64,000 bases of DNA from Pelagicoccus albus. Lineage in GTDB: Bacteria; Verrucomicrobiota; Verrucomicrobiia; Opitutales; Opitutaceae. The notes under the pieces are model-generated. The model was not told the origin of the DNA and searched no databases. It saw only the letters and a program-made list of their open reading frames with translations. Positions 62,358-64,000 of the stretch are shown here, in pieces. The stretch is taken from positions 563,001-627,000 of the forward strand of contig NZ_JACHVC010000012.1 of NCBI RefSeq assembly GCF_014230145.1, written 5' to 3'. Numbering within the stretch: the first letter of the stretch is position 1; each line of letters opens with the position of its first letter. The translations under genes and the position numbers were made by a program.

Positions 62358-62987
62358 ATGAGCATCAGCAAGGCCATCAACAAGACCTTGGTCTCCACGC
62401 CGGAACGGCAGCAAGAGGCTGACGATGATCTTGTGATCGTGCACAAGGTGCAAGAGGGGGATGTGGAAGCCTTTGACGAGCTGGTCACAAAATACCGAGA
62501 ACGCATTTACGCCGTTGTCTACAACCTGACTTCCAACCGCGAAGACGCGTCTGACTTAACCCAAGACGCCTTTATCAAGGCGTTCCAGTCCATCGGCAGA
62601 TTCAAAGGAAAATCGAGCTTCTTTACCTGGCTTTACAGAATTGCTCTGAACACTACCCTCACCCATCTTCGCAAAAACAAGCTGAGACGATTCTTGAGCT
62701 TCGAGAAGATGAACGACGAGGACCACTCCGCCGGATTCATCGAACAGCTCGTTACAGACTCTGACTCTGACAAAAGGGCTCTGATGAACGAGCTGCAGGA
62801 AAAGCTCAACGATGCCTTCCAAAAACTCTCCGTAAAGCACCGCACCGTAATCACACTCTACGAAATCGATGGTCTCAGTCATAAGGAGATCGCCGAGATC
62901 GTCGGGACTTCAGTCGGTACCGTCCGATCGCGACTGCATTACGCCAAACTCTTCCTTCAAGCCGAACTGAAAGACTACGTCGAGTAG
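62358..62987 (+). CDS. ECF-type RNA polymerase sigma factor
   Basis: The 209-residue protein has region 2 (EAFDELVTKYRERIYAVVYN; DASDLTQDAFIKAFQSIGRF; SSFFTWLYRIALNTTLTHLR) and region 4 (FQKLSVKHRTVITLYEIDGL; SHKEIAEIVGTSVGTVRSRL), with no region 3, as in group 4 (RpoE/SigW-like) sigma factors. The first ~25 residues are a short extension. It redirects RNA polymerase in response to an envelope or surface signal. The next gene encodes a single-TM protein, a good anti-sigma candidate, and a degenerate HtrA-like gene follows. Confidence 0.94.
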   Translation: MSISKAINKTLVSTPERQQEADDDLVIVHKVQEGDVEAFDELVTKYRERIYAVVYNLTSNREDASDLTQDAFIKAFQSIGRFKGKSSFFTWLYRIALNTTLTHLRKNKLRRFLSFEKMNDEDHSAGFIEQLVTDSDSDKRALMNELQEKLNDAFQKLSVKHRTVITLYEIDGLSHKEIAEIVGTSVGTVRSRLHYAKLFLQAELKDYVE

Positions 62988-62999
62988 CCACAGAAACTG

Positions 63000-63560
63000 A
63001 TGCTTAGCGCTTCCAAAATCAAAGTTTCAAACAAATCAGATCAGCAATTGAGCCAGTTGATTCGGCTCAAGAAACTGGAGCGGCCCGACGCGCAATTCTG
63101 GGAGGAGTTCGAACAGGAGTTTAGGAGCAGGCAGATATCCTCCCTTGTACAGGTGCAACCGCTACACACCCGTCTGAGAAGAGCCTGCCTGATTTTTGCG
63201 CGAAAAGTAGGTCCCCCCGCTGCGGCAGTCGGAGCTATGAGCCTGACAATCTTTACGGTCAGCAATTCCAGCCACGTTTCAGACACGAGTACCCCGGGCA
63301 GCTCTCTTGCCACCACGCAACCGATCGAGACGAAGACTCCCGAGACTCCAACCTTCGATGTCCATGTTGAAGCGGAGACAGAAAAGAACGCGTACAACGC
63401 CTTTTCAGTGGACGGTACCATCTACAAGATCAATTTGCTAGGCAGCGGCTTTGACGTCGCAAACGGATACCAGCTCAACGCCACTCCAGTCACCTTTTCC
63501 CAGGATAGCCTGAAAGCTGGCGTCAAAACCGACATCAACAGCAAGCTGCAAAGCTACTAG
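63000..63560 (+). CDS. single-TM protein, candidate anti-sigma factor
   Basis: The 186-residue protein has a charged cytoplasmic N-terminus (~1-70; QLIRLKKLERPDAQFWEEFEQEF), one membrane helix (VGPPAAAVGAMSLTIFTV, ~71-88), and a Ser/Thr/Pro-rich linker leading to a small periplasmic part. The topology, and the gene's place 12 bp after an ECF sigma gene, suit an anti-sigma factor. No ZAS zinc motif (HxxxCxxC) is present. The role is inferred from context. Confidence 0.7.
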   Translation: MLSASKIKVSNKSDQQLSQLIRLKKLERPDAQFWEEFEQEFRSRQISSLVQVQPLHTRLRRACLIFARKVGPPAAAVGAMSLTIFTVSNSSHVSDTSTPGSSLATTQPIETKTPETPTFDVHVEAETEKNAYNAFSVDGTIYKINLLGSGFDVANGYQLNATPVTFSQDSLKAGVKTDINSKLQSY

Positions 63561-63562
63561 AA

Positions 63563-64000
63563 TGCTGCGGATTGCTAGATTTGTTGGAGCGCTAATCGTT
63601 ACTGCGCTCGCTACGCTGAACCCAGCGACATCGAAAAGCCAACCGCTCGAGGCAGAATTGAGGCTTATCGATTTGTATCAAAATTTCAAAGACGCGGTCG
63701 TTAAGGTCAAAATAGCTATACAAACGACTGATGCAAACGGTGACACAAAGGTTTCCCTCACCGTGATGACTGGATTTTACATAGACAGCGAGGGAACAGT
63801 ATTAACCAACGCGGTGCCGATGGAGCCTGGTCCAAGGATGCGAATCGAACACAAGGCAACTCAGTTTCTCGCTGTTCCGATCGCCTCCGACCCAGTAACC
63901 AACCTTGCGCTTCTCAGAGTCGCTCAACCTCCGGAAAAAATCGACTATATTGACATTAATGCATCAAACGATTCCCCAGAAATCGGATCTATCGCATATG
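63563..64000 (+). CDS. partial HtrA/trypsin-like protein lacking catalytic His and Asp (runs off window)
   Basis: An ATG at 63563, 2 bp after the previous stop, opens a frame that continues past the window end; 146 residues are visible. It starts with a signal peptide (FVGALIVTALATLNPATS). GFYIDSEGTVLTNAVP (71-86) aligns with the HtrA GFIIDxxGxILTNxHV motif, and DPVTNLALLRV (110-120) with DxxTDLALLKV. At the expected catalytic His there is Val85, and at the Asp there is Asn114, so this looks like a pseudoprotease. The serine region lies beyond the window. It probably forms an operon with the sigma factor and the TM protein. Confidence 0.8.

Overview
The window is a 64 kb, gene-dense stretch of chromosome from a heterotrophic Gram-negative bacterium. 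It most resembles a marine member of the Verrucomicrobiota, class Opitutia (Pelagicoccus/Puniceicoccales-like). This placement is inferred from gene style: a giant TonB-dependent receptor whose mature N-terminus reads VFELSPFSV, FG-GAP plus ASPIC/UnbV proteins, a DUF1343 lipoprotein-like enzyme, sugar isomerase/Gfo-Idh pairs, XylR-type AraC regulators, and few strong Shine-Dalgarno sites. I see no rRNA, tRNA, CRISPR array, insertion sequence or phage module. Many neighbouring genes overlap by 4-18 bp.

Layout. 0.1-4.2 kb: a fluoride-type CLC transporter and a long U32 peptidase-like protein. 4.2-9.8 kb: a complete beta-1,4-mannobiose unit, with a XylR/AraC-type regulator divergent from an AGE-family 2-epimerase, a GH130 mannosylglucose phosphorylase and a GPH sugar symporter, closed by a strong terminator. 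9.8-15.7 kb: an STT3-related GT-C membrane protein and a 1173-residue TonB-dependent receptor. 16-23 kb: a secreted FG-GAP/UnbV/Ig/vanadium-haloperoxidase fusion, back to back with modABC (molybdate-type oxyanion uptake). 23-29 kb: lipoprotein, CPBP protein, acetyltransferase, SpoU methyltransferase, BON protein and glycerate kinase. 29-34 kb: DUF2062, a NamZ-like muramidase, a sugar isomerase/oxidoreductase pair and a LysR regulator. 35-41 kb: SprA-like and DUF4126 proteins, a degenerate SGNH protein and RapA. 41-50.5 kb: a scattered signalling set (CheV, two CheX-like proteins, HDOD) among SthA, a YedK/HMCES protein, a YheT-like hydrolase and MgtE. 50.5-60 kb: a SufR-like regulator, exonuclease III, a PLP enzyme, DUF5069, two glycosidase-like proteins, a hotdog protein and a GreAB-like protein. 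60-64 kb: a LysM lipoprotein, arabinose-5-phosphate isomerase, polyprenyl synthase, and an ECF sigma factor with a single-TM protein and a degenerate HtrA-like gene that runs off the window.

How the parts work together. The mannobiose unit should convert imported mannobiose to mannosyl-glucose and then to mannose-1-phosphate plus glucose, but no endo-mannanase lies here. The haloperoxidase keeps all five vanadate-site residues and sits beside an oxyanion importer, which suggests a metal-supply link. The terminal sigma/TM/pseudo-protease trio looks like an envelope-stress or surface signalling module. These links are inferences from gene order and motifs.
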